Shown piece by piece: positions 8,424-10,396 of a stretch of DNA of 10,396 nt; the first letter of the stretch is position 1; each line of letters opens with the position of its first letter. The DNA lies in NCBI RefSeq assembly GCF_000204055.1, contig NW_006768963.1, forward strand, positions 6,132-16,527, read 5' to 3'. The position numbers and the translations under genes are program-made. The DNA is from Melampsora larici-populina 98AG31. Lineage: Eukaryota > Basidiomycota > Pucciniomycetes > Pucciniales > Melampsoraceae. Under the pieces are notes generated by a model, which ran no database searches, was not told the origin of the DNA, and was given only the letters and a program-made list of their open reading frames with translations.

Positions 8424-8878
8424 AACTTTGAAAATATTTCATAGATTTAAAATTAGTTTTGATTTTAATCAGATCTGATCAGTTTCGTTGGTCACCACAA
8501 CTTTTTATTTCTTATGATTCTTTTCCTTTAGATACGATTAATTTAATTGAATCCAGTTGAAAGAAAAATGCCAAACCCAAGTACTGTTTTTTTCTCCTCT
8601 TGTATAATCTTACTTTCCTTTTTACAGATGTTTGGGTGAAGAACAAAAGGTTTTAGATTACTTTAGTATAAAAAATAAAAATGTGATGGAAGTAGTGAAA
8701 TGATTCTAATATATATATTGCTTTTTTGAAAACTTCTTTTAATGATCAAATAAAGAAACTTATGGTAAAAGATCGAAGAAAAAATCTGTTTCTTTTTCTA
8801 AGATGTAGCCATTATGATTTATATATGTGAAAAAATGATACAAAGATTTGATTCATTTTTGAGATTTTTTCATCCTCT
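8424..8878. other. AT-rich 3' flank of the SET gene, no gene seen
   Basis: This is low-complexity A/T-rich sequence. It lies downstream of the minus-strand SET gene and may contain its 3' untranslated region and, if the tentative last exon is wrong, its true last exon. A plus-strand ATG at about 8569 followed by an intron-like segment would give only a 13-residue product and was not accepted. Confidence 0.4.
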
Positions 8879-9964
8879 TTATATGATCGTTAATAAAATA
8901 CCTTTTTGTTGATCAAAATCCAAAATCCAAAAAATATTCATTAGATTTTCACTGGATCAAAACAAAAAGCAAAAGAAATCCGAAAAAAACATCATTTTGA
9001 CTTACTTGGATAAAATCGATTCATCCATGAATTTAGCACCTTCGATTCTACCCAAACATTTCTTGGATTGACATTGACAACTGATTATAGACGAAAGGAA
9101 AAAACAACGAGAATCAGTTTTAAAAGATTTCGACTTATTTTCTTTGACCAAAAGAAAACGGTGCTTTGGAAAAATTCGGTTTAAAGATGATGTTTTGATG
9201 AAGCAGAAAAAGAAAAGAGAGAATGATGAACTTAACTCAAATGGTTGTGTCATTTCCCACTCAGTACTAAAATAAGCAAAAGTCAAAGGCTAAACCCCAA
9301 CCCCAAAGAAAAAGAAAATTTCAATCATGATCCAAAAAACCAAAATAGAGTCGAAAGAAATCAACTGACTTGACCTTTTTTAATTTCACACAAAGATTTT
9401 AAAACCCATTGATGTTGATCTCTACCCACGATTCCGTTTTCCAAAACAAAAGATACATTCGGTTCACAGGAATGGTTGATGTAAACTAAATCTGAATTTA
9501 ATTCTAGGTGAATTAATCGATCTGTTGGGGTTTCTTCTTTGAATTGGATTGATGTGTATGCTTTTGTTTCGGTGAGCTTTTGTAAAAGAAAAAACAAGAA
9601 AACGGATTAGGTTTTTAGGATGGGAGAGGTGAGAGGTAAAGAGGTAAAGAGGAAATGGTAATGGGGTAAAGAAAGGTAAACTAGAATTACTATAGTTTCG
9701 GGTCCTAAAGTGGCCAGAATCGAATCAGGAGCAAAAGACTATTAATTCAAAAAGAAAAGTGTTTCCAAGTAAGTTTATACAAGAATAGCCATCATCAAAA
9801 CCAAAGATATGTGATTTTCTATGTATAGCATCGATGCAAGAATAAATCAAACTTACTTCTAATGAAATTAATCTAGATGCATATGTACCTTCTGGACCCC
9901 ATTCGATTTGAAATTGATCAGGATGAGAAGGAGTATAATTAATTGCATTCATCATCATTGTCAT
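8879..9964 (-). CDS. small SET-domain protein (putative protein-lysine methyltransferase), six exons
   Basis: Predicted SAM-dependent lysine methyltransferase of a small fungal SET-only family. Exons: 9964-9857, 9738-9691, 9576-9370, 9289-9237, 9080-9006 and a tentative last exon 8951-8879 ending in TAA. The four introns between the confident exons (118, 114, 80, 156 bp) are GT-AG and join in phase. Residues: WGPEGTYASRLISLE (22-36) and SFAPDSILATLGPETI (37-52) form the start of the SET fold; KAYTSIQ (57-63); HLELNSDLVYINHSCEPNV (75-93) with the NHSC cofactor and pseudoknot motif; PLTFAYFSTEWEM (122-134) with the likely catalytic Tyr 127; then the post-SET-like cysteines CQC (140-142) and C147 before LGRIEGAKFMDESILS. 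Length would be about 187 residues, normal for this family from memory. The substrate is unknown. The last exon is uncertain because its residues do not resemble the usual C-terminus. Confidence 0.9.
9691..9738 (-). other. 48 bp micro-exon of the SET gene
   Basis: Without this exon the SET domain would lack the segment between the GTYAS strand and KAYTSIQ. The 48 bases begin after TTAATAG, end at an ATA followed by GTAATT, are in phase 0 at both ends and encode the 16 residues SFAPDSILATLGPETI, which fit the missing piece. Simple ORF scans miss it. Confidence 0.75.
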
Positions 9965-10396
9965 TTCCCGAAAAAAAAGGAAATAAGAAATGAAGAAAGG
10001 CTAGATTTAAGAGAGTTTATTGAACTTGGATTTTGGTTTTTAAGAAAAAAGAAGTGAGATTAGTTTCTAAAGGTAAAATGAAAAGATGATGAGATTTGAT
10101 GAATTGAATTTGGTAATGATTTGTCAAATGAAAAAGATGACGTACTACTACTACTACCAAGAACAATTCAACTGAATCAAATTCAACACGGTTTCACAAT
10201 TCATCATTTTCATCACCTCATCCCAACGTCGAGTCTTATATTTATACCCTTCTTTTCGGATCAAATTCTTTCACATCGGTTCCTTTTTCTTCTTTTCATC
10301 GGTTTAGAGATCACAAGAAAAAAAAAGTGGTGGTGGAGATGTATGTATGTACATATGTAGATCAACCCATCGGTGTGACTCTGGTGCTTTTTTTGA
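9965..10396. other. 5' flank of the SET gene, no other gene seen
   Basis: The minus strand is pyrimidine-rich close to the ATG, as in fungal leaders. A (TAC)5 microsatellite lies at 10143-10157. The plus-strand open frame at 10121-10360 is a His/Ile/Leu-rich string with no domain character and was not accepted. Confidence 0.45.
10239..10246 (-). promoter_or_regulatory. possible TATA box of the SET gene
   Basis: The minus strand reads GGTATAAATATAAG here, about 275 bp upstream of the SET start codon. A start about 30 bp downstream would leave a leader near 245 bp. The match is good, but AT-rich DNA makes chance matches common. Confidence 0.3.

Noticed and set aside
8560..8660. Tiny two-exon gene starting at ATG near 8569
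   Set aside because: It encodes only 13 residues and matches no small protein I know; the intron-like signal is common in this T-rich DNA.

Overview
The window looks like nuclear DNA of a basidiomycete fungus, most likely a rust (Pucciniales). The reasons are a KDZ-family transposase with a CxC1 Cys cluster, many 60-120 bp introns with GTAAGT-like donors, AT-rich intergenic DNA and a small fungal-type SET-domain gene. The species call is inference.

Layout. 1-270: possible 3' end of a truncated + strand gene with one intron. About 513-2568: an imperfect palindrome of roughly 2 kb, made of five direct and then five inverted copies of a ~176 bp unit, symmetric about position 1547. 2645-6218 (- strand): an eight-exon KDZ DNA-transposon transposase of 1018 codons. 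Every splice joins in phase and the three inferred acidic catalytic residues are present, but one TGA interrupts the frame at 5102-5104. 6219-7480: GC-richer upstream DNA with several perfect short hairpins and a 20 bp direct repeat. 7480-8878: AT-rich intergenic DNA with one GC-richer block near 8220-8423. About 8879-9964 (- strand): a small SET-domain methyltransferase gene in five confident exons, one of them only 48 bp, plus a tentative sixth. 9965-10396: its 5' flank.

The left two thirds is transposon-derived and the right third holds the only apparently intact host gene. The palindromic array ends about 75 bp from the transposase stop codon. It could belong to the same element as long inverted repeats built from tandem units (foldback-like), or be an independent satellite; the window cannot decide. 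No rRNA, tRNA, CRISPR array, LTR retrotransposon or bacterial-type operon was seen.
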